The translations under genes and the position numbers were made by a program. The notes under the pieces are model-generated. The model was not told the DNA's origin. It did no database searches and saw only the letters and a list, made by a program, of their open reading frames with translations. Positions 8,763 to 19,238 of a stretch of DNA of 64,000 bases are shown one piece after another. The stretch is from Liquidambar formosana (lineage: Eukaryota; Streptophyta; Magnoliopsida; Saxifragales; Altingiaceae): the NCBI GenBank assembly GCA_039720395.1, contig CM077833.1, positions 2,750,797 through 2,814,796 of the forward strand, in the 5' to 3' direction. Numbering within the stretch: position 1 is the first letter of the stretch; each line of letters starts with the position of its first letter.

Positions 8763-11366
8763 CAGCACTTAGCATTTTTTTTTCCAGTTTTTTACGTTTC
8801 CTATCTCTTCCTTTCTTCACTTCTTTCTTTCTCTGTTGAGTGCTTCTGTAGACTGTCTTCTTCTTCTTTTCTTCTCAAATCTTTCTCTTTGAAGCATTTT
8901 GCTTTCTTTTATCTTCATTACCATGGCTTCTACAAGAGCAGTATATGCCTATAAGGACAGGGTCATCCCAGAAGTCCCTGCTCCTGCACTATGAAAGAAA
9001 ACCCATTTACTAGAAGACGGTTTTTGGAAGATAGCGAATAAAGGAGAAGTGAGACCCACCGCGAAGCCAGGTCATCAGATGCTCCTCCCTTTTAAGGAAG
9101 CTAAGGGTAGTGATGGTATCTTCCCGTTCGTGGGCTCTCTTCCCCGTTTTTGTATTGAGAGGGGAGACTTCCCTACGAGCACTTTTCAATTTGGGTCTCA
9201 CTCTTAACCAGGCACTGGGTGGAAGGCATGGTGTGATGAGATATGCGAGGTGCCAGGATCGAGCAATAAGCTTCAAGATGCAGGGATCTTGAAGGCTATG
9301 AAGCTGTCCGCAATACTGGATGTGAAGAGAGATAAACAGAGTTTAGAGTTTTTACTCTCTCGTTGGTCCGCTAAAACCTACACATTTGTGGCAGCATGGG
9401 GGGAGTTTTCCCCTACTCTTGAGGACGTGGTGGCCTGGCTCCCTCCCTTTGGCGAGGAGCCTTGGTCTGGGATAGCTCTATTTGCGAAGGAGTAGAAAGT
9501 GGACAAGGCCCTGCACAATGCTGTTATCAAGATTAGGGGGTCGTAGAAGAAATGCATTCTATCTAGATGGGTGAATATTTTTTTAAGGATCTTGGGAGCA
9601 AAGGCAAGAATGCCAAGCCCGGTGCCGGCTGCGAGAGTGATTATGAACTTGAAGCATTCGTGGCTTATTGGCTTTGTCATCATGTCCTCAAGGGAGGACC
9701 CGAGGATGGCATTAACAGTCGTGTATTTCCCCTGGCCATAAGACTCGAGGGAGGGAAGCGGTTGGCTCTGGCTCCACTCTTCCTCGGGAATCTTTACTAT
9801 TGTCTCGATATGGTAAAGGGAGACATGGAGTGATCCAAGGGGCGCTATTTGGTTAACACCTATGTCCCTACTTCATTCCTGCGGCTCTTCTTATATGAAC
9901 ACTTCAAGGGGTACGCCCCAACTCCTACCAAGATGCCTGCTATAGAAAAGGTGAAGGTCATAGAGAACAGTGCACAAGTGACAAAGGAGGTCCTTTGCAC
10001 TGCTCCGCGGGCCACGCGGTGGGTGGATCTGACCAAGAAGAGGTTGAGGGATTATATTGACGTGGCCCAAAACTTCGTGCCACGGCCATATGTGACCACG
10101 ATCCTAAGGGTCAAGTGGATTAGCTTCTGTCCTGAGGCAAACCTCACAGTTGAGTTCACCACTCTTTAAAGGGAAGTGCTAGTGGCATACAACTAATACT
10201 TGGCAAACCTCCTGCCAGGGGATCTCCCCTTAGCTGTTGAGAGTAAGGCCGCCGTGGTTTTCTATCTTGCTAACAAGATCACGAAGCAGCTGGGTTTTAA
10301 CCAAGGGGTGCCTCACATCTTCAAACTCGGCGGTCATCATAGTGCCGCAGATGCGCGGTTTACATATTCGCAGACCCATCTTCTCTAAAAAACGGCAAAA
10401 AAGATAATGTTTTTGGGAAAGTCTCGCGTAGGGATCTGCTCAGATGAATTTGCCAAGTTTTGGGTGAGAGTGATCTAGTCCTACAAGGACTTTGTAGATT
10501 CTTCCCACAGGTGGTCCTTACTACGACTATTCACCACGGTGATTACTCTCTGCAGTTGCCCTCGCGGAAGGAGGTGAAGGGGAAAGGCAAGAAGCTTGAG
10601 GAGGAGAAGGTGGTGACCGCGAAGCCTTCAAGGCACCAGACCATCGAGGCAATGCCTTCTTCCTTCGTTCCTCACACTGAGGCTGGCTCTAGCAAGCCTA
10701 AGCTGCCACAGGTCTCTCCTTTTTCCCTTCTTTCTATTTTATTTTATTTTATTTTTATTTTTAATGTTGTCTTGACCGCTTTGTTCTTATATACTTATCT
10801 TCATCTCTTTTTTTTTTTTTCTTTAGACTAAAATTGTGCCCAAGCAACCAATCTCCCCTCCTGTCTCTCTGTCTCGAGGTACCTTAGAGGAGCTCAAGTC
10901 AGTTGGCATTGATCTGGACCAACTGGTCTTACAGGCTGTGGAAGCTGCTGGCTTGTCACCTGACCCAATCTCCCCCGCGGACAGGGATATTATGGAGGAA
11001 GGGGAGCTTCTTGCCACTTTGAGGGCTGAAGGGGTAGATAGAAACGAGGAGGCTAAGTTCTTAGTGCAGACTGAAGAGAGCATCGGCCCAATCTCTATTC
11101 ATGCTCTTGTCCCAGTGGGCCCGAAGGATGGGATCGATAAAGCTGGCTCCGAGGATTCTCAACCTCCTCTCGTTACCAGAAAAAGGAGGTTGGTTAGGCT
11201 TTCAGAGGGACAAGACATCCTCAAGGTTGTGCCCCCAGCCTCCAAAAAGGCCAAAACCTCAAGTTCTGGGGTTAGCTCACCGTGGATGGACGAGAACGTC
11301 CCTACGAATATCAAAGATGACTTGGATATTATTGGGCCCGTGATCAAGGGGAACGGGCCTGCTGAT

Positions 11367-12592
11367 TGCTGCGACTTTAATAATGCTCCCAAGTGCAGGA
11401 TGTCGCGAAGTAATAAATTCTCGGTGAGTCCGAGGTCGAACCACAGGGAAGGGGAATAATTAGCAGAAAAGATTGAGAAAAGATTTTAGAAATTTGGTTG
11501 CTTGGTTGCAGAGAATTAGTTTGATTAAAAACAATAATTTAAAAGCACTAAGGTTCAGAGGTCCACTCACAACAAGTATTAGTTATTTGCTAACGACTCA
11601 ATTTTATAACTCAACTGAGATTCATACGAAGGATGATCCCAGTCGGATGATTTAACAATTAATTTTATTCAAAACAATTCTAAAAATATGGATTCATAAG
11701 GTTGATTGATTTATTGCATGAGAAAACTAGTAATTTAATTCGCAGGGAATTCTAAGCATTCACCGTACCTGGAGTTAACGATAAATAAAAGAATTATACA
11801 GAATAAATACTTTGCAAAATAATCAAAATCAATCAAAACTATAGAACCTTACATTAAATCCATGAAAGAGTCATTAAACAAATACCAAATAATTGTTGTG
11901 GCTTCACTCCTAGCCTTAGCAAAAAGTTTAGCTACTCATGATAATTGAAAACTAAAAAACTAAAGAGAGGTAGAAGAAGAAGAACAAAAGAGGTGTGTTT
12001 GTAGAAGAGAAGAGGAGAAGTAATATATAGAGGTGCAGCCACCTTTTCCTTTCCATGTGCTCTTAGGGTTTCCAAGAGAAAGAGGAGAAAAATTAGGAAA
12101 CAAATTAGGAATCCCGGTTTTTTCCAGCAGGGCTAACTTGTAACCCGTTTTTGACCTACTAAATGTTGAAATTATGAAAAATTCGTGAAATACAATATTG
12201 TAGGGCTTCAAATCAGCTTTCCAGGGACACCAATTTCGCATCAATTGGACTTCGGAGCCAAAAGTTATGACCAAAATACGGTAACTACTCCAAACTTCCT
12301 TTTTAATCTTCTTTCCAACTTTGGGGTTGCCAATTTCTTTGCTAAAATCTTCTAAAATTCATGCACTTCAACCTTGAAAAGCTTCCATATAATTCCAAAT
12401 AAATTTAGAATGCTTGACCATAGGAAATTGGCTTCCTACAAAAATAAAACACACATTAATACACCACTTTAAGCATAAGAGCATGTATCAAGAGAATTCA
12501 TGTATAATGTGTAAAATGCGGAATTAAGTGCCAAATAAATGTGATAATGCCTACTAAAAGTATAACATTAATGCAATTTTAAGCTATTATCA
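11367..12592 (-). repeat. Athila 3' LTR
   Basis: The plus-strand copy begins tgctgcgact and ends ttatca. It lies downstream of the gag-protease frame, so it is the 3' LTR. The 104-codon open frame inside it (11960-12274) is repeated in the other LTR and has no recognisable features. Confidence 0.93.
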
Positions 12593-12602
12593 CACCCCCC
12601 AA
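12593..12602 (-). promoter_or_regulatory. Athila polypurine tract
   Basis: On the minus strand the sequence is TTGGGGGGTG directly before the 3' LTR. Confidence 0.75.
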
Positions 12603-14287
12603 CTAGCATATTGCTAGTCCCTAGCAATCAAAGCGATTGAAATAGTTTTCTTCAAAAGAAAAATTCGAACACATGGCTACCAATTTTATCACCTTAGCAA
12701 AAGAATTAGTTAAAAGTTCAGGACACTCGCAACTATTAAAAATATTCCAATGAATTCAAAAACTCATTGTGTGTGAAGAATTTAGCCAACACAAATATAA
12801 ACCCAATTTCAAGGTAAAGCACAACCCAAATCTCTATCTGAAATATGCTTCAACTCAAATCTCACAGGGATTACACTCAACAAAATAATACACTCTGAAT
12901 AGGGTAAAACTCTCGAGTATATGTGAGTAGAATAATGTAGAGCAAGAACAAGAATCTCACATATAAAATATTTCAAAAAATGCTATCACAAGAAAGAATC
13001 ATATAGTCTCATGAAAGGAATGCCAAATACTAAGAATGTACACCACACATTGCATTATAGCTCAGTCATGTCAATATCCAAACCATACTATCCTCGAAAT
13101 CAAATAGGACTTTTAACAGGATGTAATGTTGGGATAAAAGAAGGAATCAAAACAAAAAGGTTATGGTGATAATAAAAAGTGTATCCGAGAATGGTAGAAA
13201 GAACAAACTCACTTGAAACAATTTTGTATTCAACTTATTCTTCCAAACTTTGGCAATGAAACAACTTTTTTTCTTTTTTCTTTTTTTTCTTCACTTCTCA
13301 ATACTTCACCAACAAAGCTTTCTCTTTCTTCTTCATATCTTTTTTTCTTTTCTTTTCTTCTTTTTTTTTTTTTTCATTTTTTTTTCACCTTTTTTTTTAA
13401 TTTTCCCACCCATTCACCTTACTAAACATTGATAATATCCATTCTCAAAACACTTTGGGAAAAAGGTTATGAAAGAAAGGCTAATCAAAAGGCTCAACGG
13501 GCTAACTAGTGGTAATGTATCAAAAGAAAAGAAATTAAAGGCTCAAAGAAATCAAAGATGGCCTAAAATCATCTCTCAAAGAGTGGTATAATTTTTCAAT
13601 ATCCATGACTTCAAAAGAAACAAGTGTGGTATAAAAAATATATTCTCAGCATTCAACCAAAAAGAAGAAATAATGAGACTAAACAATGAAATTTGAGCGC
13701 TTCCAAAAATCAATGTAAGATTAAATATAATAACCCTCTAAAAAAAAAAAATTAATGGCTCAAATACTCGCAAGGGCTAAAAGTCTCCACATTTTTATTC
13801 ATCAAGATCTCCAAAATCATCTTTACCTTTCAATCAAGAATCATATTCATGCGGCTAAAGTGCAAGTGCAATGTAATCCGAGTATGAAATTCAATGGAAA
13901 ATTTTAAACAGGAGTAGCATAATGAACTTCAAACTAGATAATCATGCTAAGGCAACAAAATTTTTAAGCCAAAAATGTGTAAATCACTAAACCATTTTTT
14001 TTTTTTTAAAAAAAATAAGATAAACTAACTAAGACCAAAATAAACTAACATAACACCAAAATTCCCTCCCCCCAACCTAAAAGATACATTGTCCTCAATG
14101 TAAACAAAGAAAAACAAAGTAGTAGAGATCATGGAGAGTACCTTGAGGTGCGAACCAAAAAGAAAACAAACAAACTCTAATACCTGCAAAATGGGTTAGA
14201 CACGAAAAACACAAAAAACAAAAGGAAAAAAAAAATTAAAAAAAAAAATAACTAACTACGACACGAACGCTAATACGAATGAATTAA
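12603..14287 (-). other. Athila 3' untranslated region
   Basis: AT-rich sequence with long A or T runs (about 13270-13400 and 14000-14260). No envelope-like frame, which some Athila elements carry here, could be read. Confidence 0.6.
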
Positions 14288-17200
14288 TTAAGGGTTTGGT
14301 AAATCCTGGTAGACAGGATCCTCCAAATCAATGCACTCATCCTCAGGTGAAAAATTCTCAAGAAATAGTTTAAGACATTGTCCATTAACTTTAAAAACAT
14401 TACCATTCTTAGGATTTTCAATCTCAACAGCTCCATGAGGAAAAATAGTTTTAACCACAAATGGTCCTGCCCAACAGGACCTTAGCTTACCTGGAAACAA
14501 ATACAATTTAGAATTATACATAAGAACTTTTTGAGATGGTTCAAAAGATTTCCTTAAAATATTTTTGTCATGAAAAACTTTTATTCGTTCTTTGTAAATT
14601 CTAAAATTGTCATAAGCATCCCGCCGAATCTCTTCCAAAGAAATTATATGAGTGCACACCAAACGGCTAATTCCTTTAATGGCAGAAACATTCAATCCTA
14701 TTGCACCCTTGTGCTTTTTCAAAATTTTCAGCAACTTACCTTCTTGCAAGGGATCAAGTTTAGTAGATATTACCATAGGAAAAATCTCCTTAGGTCTAAA
14801 GAATGCATACTTGAGCTCCACTGGCAAAGGCTTTAATTCCAGCTTAGGTACTTTCTCATTTGATGGCAAAATTTTAAGCTCACGGGGTAGTAGCTCTTTA
14901 AATTTAGGCCTCCGCGCATTCAAGTCCAATTCCTGTGTAGAATCCAATAAACAATAAAGATATGCAATTTCAGGATTCTCATTAAACTCTAAATCATAAG
15001 AATTAACCAAGCAAGCCTCTAAAGGATCAGAAAAACATGACACATTAAATTGTTTTTGAACAAGTGTATCAATTAAGTTAACTTCATGAAAGTCATCATC
15101 ATCCTTAGGTTCTTTGCAAGTATTAAAAATATTCAATTCTTGGGTCATATTTCCAAAAGACAATTTAAGTACACCACTCCTACAATTTATAAAAGCATTG
15201 GAAGTTGCAAGGAATGGGCGACCCAGAATCACAGGAATTTGAGAACTAGCATTCAAAACAGGGTGTGTGTCCAAAACAATAAAATCAACAGGAAAGTAAA
15301 ATTTATCAATTTGGACTAACACATCCTCTACTATTCCCCTAGGTATTTTTACAGAACGGTCCGCAAGCTGAAGAGTTATTTTTGTAGGTTTTAACTCACC
15401 TAGACCCAACTGTTCATATACCGAATAAGGTAAAAGATTCACGCTAGCCCCAAGATCAAGTAAAGCTTGCTCTACTTTAAAATTACCAATAACACATGAA
15501 ATTGTGGGACTACCTGGATCTTTATACTTAGGAGGAATATTATTTTGAATAATAGCACTCACCTGCTCAGTTAAAAATGCCTTCTTTTGTACGTTAAGCT
15601 TACGCTTAACCGTACATAAATCTTTCAAAAATTTAGCATAAGAAGGAATTTGTTTTATTGCATCCAACAAAGGAATGTTGACTTTCACTTGTTTAAAGAT
15701 TTCAAGAATGTCTGCATTCTGATTCACTTTTTGAGGTGGTTGGAATCTTTGAGGAAAAGGAATGGGAATGGGGCATCTCTCAACTACACTTGACTCGGGC
15801 TTATTAAGTTCATTACTACTCTTTGTTTTTGAAAATTCTTCTTTTTCTTTGTCCTTAGGTGGTGGAATAGTTTTATCAATAACTTTTCCACTACGAAGAG
15901 TAGTAACGGACTTAGCATGCTCAAGTTGTGTATCAGATAAATTAGAATCACTAATACTAAATTGACCTTGGGGGTTAGGTTGTGGTTGAGATGGAAATTT
16001 ACCTTTTTCTTGAATGCTTAATGAAGTGGTCAACTTAGTAAGAGTGTTTCTAATGTCACCTACGGCTTGAGAAGTCTGATTATTTATGGTGGCTTGACTC
16101 TGCATAAACTGTTGCAATGTTTCCTCTAAACCCTTCTTAGGAGGAGGATTATAAGGAACAAAATTAGAATGGCCTTGAGGGGGTAGTGCAACATTATCAT
16201 TCCTCCAACTAAAATTTGGATGATTCCTCCACCCTGGATTATAAGTTTCAGAATAGGGTGAAGAAAAAGGCTTTTTATTTATATTTATAGCATTTGCTTG
16301 ATCGTGCAACACCTCTTTAAAAGCAGGAATAGTTGGGCAATCATTTGTAGAGTGTCCCACAGTCTCACAAATACTACAAACATCATTCAATTTAGGCACA
16401 GACATAACTTCATTAACTTTCCTTAATTCCATGGCTTCTAATTTCCTAGCCAAAGTAGCTACCCTAGCACTTAAGTCATCATCCTCTCTAAGATGGTACT
16501 TACCGCCCCCAGATGGGTTGGTAGAAGGCTTGGACCTATCTAAAGTATCAGTTGTATCCCAAGATTGGGCATTCTCAGCTAACAGATCAAAATAGTCAAA
16601 AGCCTCATCAGGGTCCTTATTCATAAATTCACCATTGCACATCATCTCTACAAATTGGCGCATTTTAGGAGTTAAACTTTGATAGAAAAAACTAATGATA
16701 CGCCAAGTTTCATAGCCATGATGTGGGCAAGAATTTAATAAATCTTTAAAACGTTCCCAACATTGGTAAAAAGTCTCATTATCTTTTTGTGAAAAATTCA
16801 TTATTTGCCTTTTAAGAGCATTAGTCCTATGAAGTGGGAAGTGCTTTTTCAAAAATTCAGTTTGCATCTCTTGCCATGTGCCAATGGATCTAGGTCTTAA
16901 AGCATTAAGCCAATTTTTCGCCTTATCCTTGAGAGAAAAGGGAAATAATTTCAATTTAATAGTCTCTTCACTACAAGTTTGGTCATGGAAGGTTACACAA
17001 ACCTCATCAAATTCCTTAAGGTGCAAATATGGGTTTTCAGATTCTAAACCATGGAATTTAGGTAGCAATGGAATCATGCCAGCCTTAAATTTGAAATTAT
17101 TAGCATTCAGAGGAAAAATAATACAAGATGGTGCACTACTCCTAGTAGGCTGCAAATAATCTCTAAGAGTCCTTTTATCATCTCTATCAATATTCTCAAT

Positions 17201-17329
17201 TTGTTCCTCATTATCAGACATGGTGTCAAGTGTGTGATTGTGTCCAAGAGAATCAATTAAATTGCCACACAAATTTTCAGACTCAACTCTAACCAAACGA
17301 TGAGTATGATCACGATACCAAATTTGCAT
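14288..17329 (-). CDS. Athila gag-protease fused in frame to integrase C-terminal tail
   Basis: A continuous 1013-codon frame. Residues about 80-260 are the retrotransposon gag domain (WQEMQTEFLKKHFP, FYQCWERFKDLLNSCPHHG). Residues 318-331 form a zinc knuckle of CX2C...HX4C form (CSICETVGHSTNDC). Residues about 605-735 are the aspartic protease, with DLGAS at 625-629 and ILGRPF at 701-706. Residues 839-900 match the region leading into reverse transcriptase (LKYAFFRPKEIFP, VCTHIISLEE). From about 898 the text is integrase C-terminal (RRDAYDNFRIYKERIKVFHD, then FPGKLRSCWAGPFVVKT). Catalytic reverse transcriptase, RNase H and integrase core are missing, yet the frame is kept. An alternative start is MSDNEEQ at residue 37. 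Gag and protease could still be made. Confidence 0.88.
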   Translation of the reverse strand: MQIWYRDHTHRLVRVESENLCGNLIDSLGHNHTLDTMSDNEEQIENIDRDDKRTLRDYLQPTRSSAPSCIIFPLNANNFKFKAGMIPLLPKFHGLESENPYLHLKEFDEVCVTFHDQTCSEETIKLKLFPFSLKDKAKNWLNALRPRSIGTWQEMQTEFLKKHFPLHRTNALKRQIMNFSQKDNETFYQCWERFKDLLNSCPHHGYETWRIISFFYQSLTPKMRQFVEMMCNGEFMNKDPDEAFDYFDLLAENAQSWDTTDTLDRSKPSTNPSGGGKYHLREDDDLSARVATLARKLEAMELRKVNEVMSVPKLNDVCSICETVGHSTNDCPTIPAFKEVLHDQANAININKKPFSSPYSETYNPGWRNHPNFSWRNDNVALPPQGHSNFVPYNPPPKKGLEETLQQFMQSQATINNQTSQAVGDIRNTLTKLTTSLSIQEKGKFPSQPQPNPQGQFSISDSNLSDTQLEHAKSVTTLRSGKVIDKTIPPPKDKEKEEFSKTKSSNELNKPESSVVERCPIPIPFPQRFQPPQKVNQNADILEIFKQVKVNIPLLDAIKQIPSYAKFLKDLCTVKRKLNVQKKAFLTEQVSAIIQNNIPPKYKDPGSPTISCVIGNFKVEQALLDLGASVNLLPYSVYEQLGLGELKPTKITLQLADRSVKIPRGIVEDVLVQIDKFYFPVDFIVLDTHPVLNASSQIPVILGRPFLATSNAFINCRSGVLKLSFGNMTQELNIFNTCKEPKDDDDFHEVNLIDTLVQKQFNVSCFSDPLEACLVNSYDLEFNENPEIAYLYCLLDSTQELDLNARRPKFKELLPRELKILPSNEKVPKLELKPLPVELKYAFFRPKEIFPMVISTKLDPLQEGKLLKILKKHKGAIGLNVSAIKGISRLVCTHIISLEEIRRDAYDNFRIYKERIKVFHDKNILRKSFEPSQKVLMYNSKLYLFPGKLRSCWAGPFVVKTIFPHGAVEIENPKNGNVFKVNGQCLKLFLENFSPEDECIDLEDPVYQDLPNP

Positions 17330-17450
17330 ACAAAAAAGAATAAATAAAAAAATAAAAAGTTGTGGAAAGAGTTTACCGGATTTGCGAAGAGATTCACAAA
17401 ATACAACAAACCTCCACCAAAAACAATGAACTGCTATTTATCCACGCCAG

Positions 17451-17468
17451 TCCCCGGCAATGGCGCCA
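17451..17468 (-). promoter_or_regulatory. Athila primer binding site
   Basis: On the minus strand TGGCGCCATTGCCGGGGA lies six bases inside the 5' LTR. It differs by one base from the usual Athila site, which is taken to pair with tRNA-Asp. Confidence 0.8.
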
Positions 17469-17474
17469 AAAACT

Positions 17475-18700
17475 TGCTGCGACTTTAATAATGCTCCCAA
17501 GTGCAGGATGTCGCGAAGTAATAAATTCTCGGTGAGTCCGAGGTCGAACCACAGGGAAGGGGAATAATTAGCAGAAAAGATTGAGAAAAGATTTTAGAAA
17601 TTTGGTTGCTTGGTTGCAGAGAATTAGTTTGATTAAAAACAATAATTTAAAAGCACTAAGGTTCAGAGGTCCACTCACAACAAGTATTAATTATTTGCTA
17701 ACGACTCAATTTTATAACTCAACTAAGATTCATACGAAGGATGATCCCAGTCGGATGATTTAACAATTAATTTTATTCAAAACAATTCTAAAAATATGGA
17801 TTCATAAGGTTGATTGATTTATTGCATGAGAAAACTAGTAATTTAATTCGCAGGGAATTCTAAGCATTCACCGTACCCGGAGTTAACGATAAATAAAAGA
17901 ATTATACAGAATAAATACTTTGCAAAATAATCAAAATCAATCAAAACTATAGAACCTTACATTAAATCCATGAAAGAGTCATTAAACAAATACCAAATAA
18001 TTGTTGTGGCTTCACTCCTAGCCTTAGCAAAAAGTTTAGCTACTCATGATAATTGAAAACTAAAAAACTAAAGAGAGGTAGAAGAAGAAGAACAAAAGAG
18101 GCGTGTTTGTAGAAGAGAAGAGGAGAAGTAATATATAGAGGTGCAGCCACCTTTTCCTTTCCATGTGCTCTTAGGGTTTCCAAGAGAAAGAGGAGAAAAA
18201 TTAGGAAACAAATTAGGAATCCCGGTTTTTTCCAGCAGGGCTAACTTGTAACCCGTTTTTGACCTACTAAATGTTGAAATCATGAAAAATTCGTGAAATA
18301 CAATATTGTAGGGCTTCAAATCAGCTTTCCAGGGACACCAATTTCGCATCAATTGGACTTCGGAGCCAAAAGTTATGACCAAAATACGGTAACTGCTCCA
18401 AACTTCCTTTTTAATCTTCTTTCCAACTTTGGGGTTGCCAATTTCTTTGCTAAAATCTTCTAAAATTCATGCACTTCAACCTTGAAAAGCTTCCATATAA
18501 TTCCAAATAAATTTAGAATGCTTGACCATAGGAAATTGGCTTCCTACAAAAATAAAACACACATTAATACACCACTTTAAGCATAAGAGCATGTATCAAG
18601 AGAATTCATGTATAATGTGTAAAATGCGGAATTAAGTGCCAAATAAATGTGATAATGCCTACTAAAAGTATAACATTAATGCAATTTTAAGCTATTATCA
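17475..18700 (-). repeat. Athila 5' LTR
   Basis: Same length as the 3' LTR. Differences that I can see are at single bases (for example agtattaatt for agtattagtt, and gtacccgg for gtacctgg). Confidence 0.93.
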
Positions 18701-19238
18701 CTGATCACCTCGGGGACCCTGAGGAGGCCGTGGTGAATGCCCAGCACAAGGAACCAGCGGAGGCAAAAGTTGCTAGACCTCAGGCCCAAAAAGCCAAAGC
18801 AGAAGAGGAGGAGGCCAAGGCAAAAGCAGCTGAGGCAAAGGCTACACGAGCTGCCAAAGAGAAGGCTAAGGCAGAGGCTGCCAAGGCAGAAGAACAAACC
18901 AAGGTAGAGGCTGTCAAGGTTGCTGATGAAAAGGCCAAGGCAAAAGCTATTAGGGCAAAGGAGCAAGCCAAGGCCGAGGCCGCTAAAACCGTTGAGGAGA
19001 AGGCTACAGCAGAGAGAGCCAAGGCTGAGGCTGAGGCTGAGACCAAAGCAGCAGCAGAGAGGGCCAAGGCTGAAACAGACAAGGCCAGGGCTGAAGTTGA
19101 AGCTAAAGCTAAAGCAGATAAGGCTAAGGCTGAGGCTGAGGACAAAACCACAGAGGATTAGGCAAGGGCCGAGGCTGAGACCAAGGCCGCGGAAGCGAAG
19201 TTGAGGGTGAAGGCTAAGGCTAAATCTGCAGAGGAAAG

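Larger units (their letters stand above)
11367..18700 (-). mobile_element. Athila-type LTR retrotransposon, internally deleted, complete ends
   Basis: Two LTRs of equal length (1226 bp) lie at 11367-12592 and 17475-18700. The target duplication ctgat is exact (11362-11366 and 18701-18705). Primer site, polypurine tract and one long gag-protease frame are on the minus strand. Reverse transcriptase, RNase H and the integrase core are absent, so it could only move with help from an intact relative. I counted six differences between the LTRs, all transitions, so insertion was recent. It interrupts the antisense extra gene in an exon. Confidence 0.92.

Noticed and set aside
11960..12274. 104-codon minus-strand frame, repeated at 18068-18382
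   Set aside because: It lies wholly inside the Athila LTRs, is duplicated for that reason, and has no recognisable features.
13213..13432. Phe/Leu-rich short frames that look like membrane peptides
   Set aside because: Produced by poly(T) and TTC runs in the Athila 3' untranslated region.
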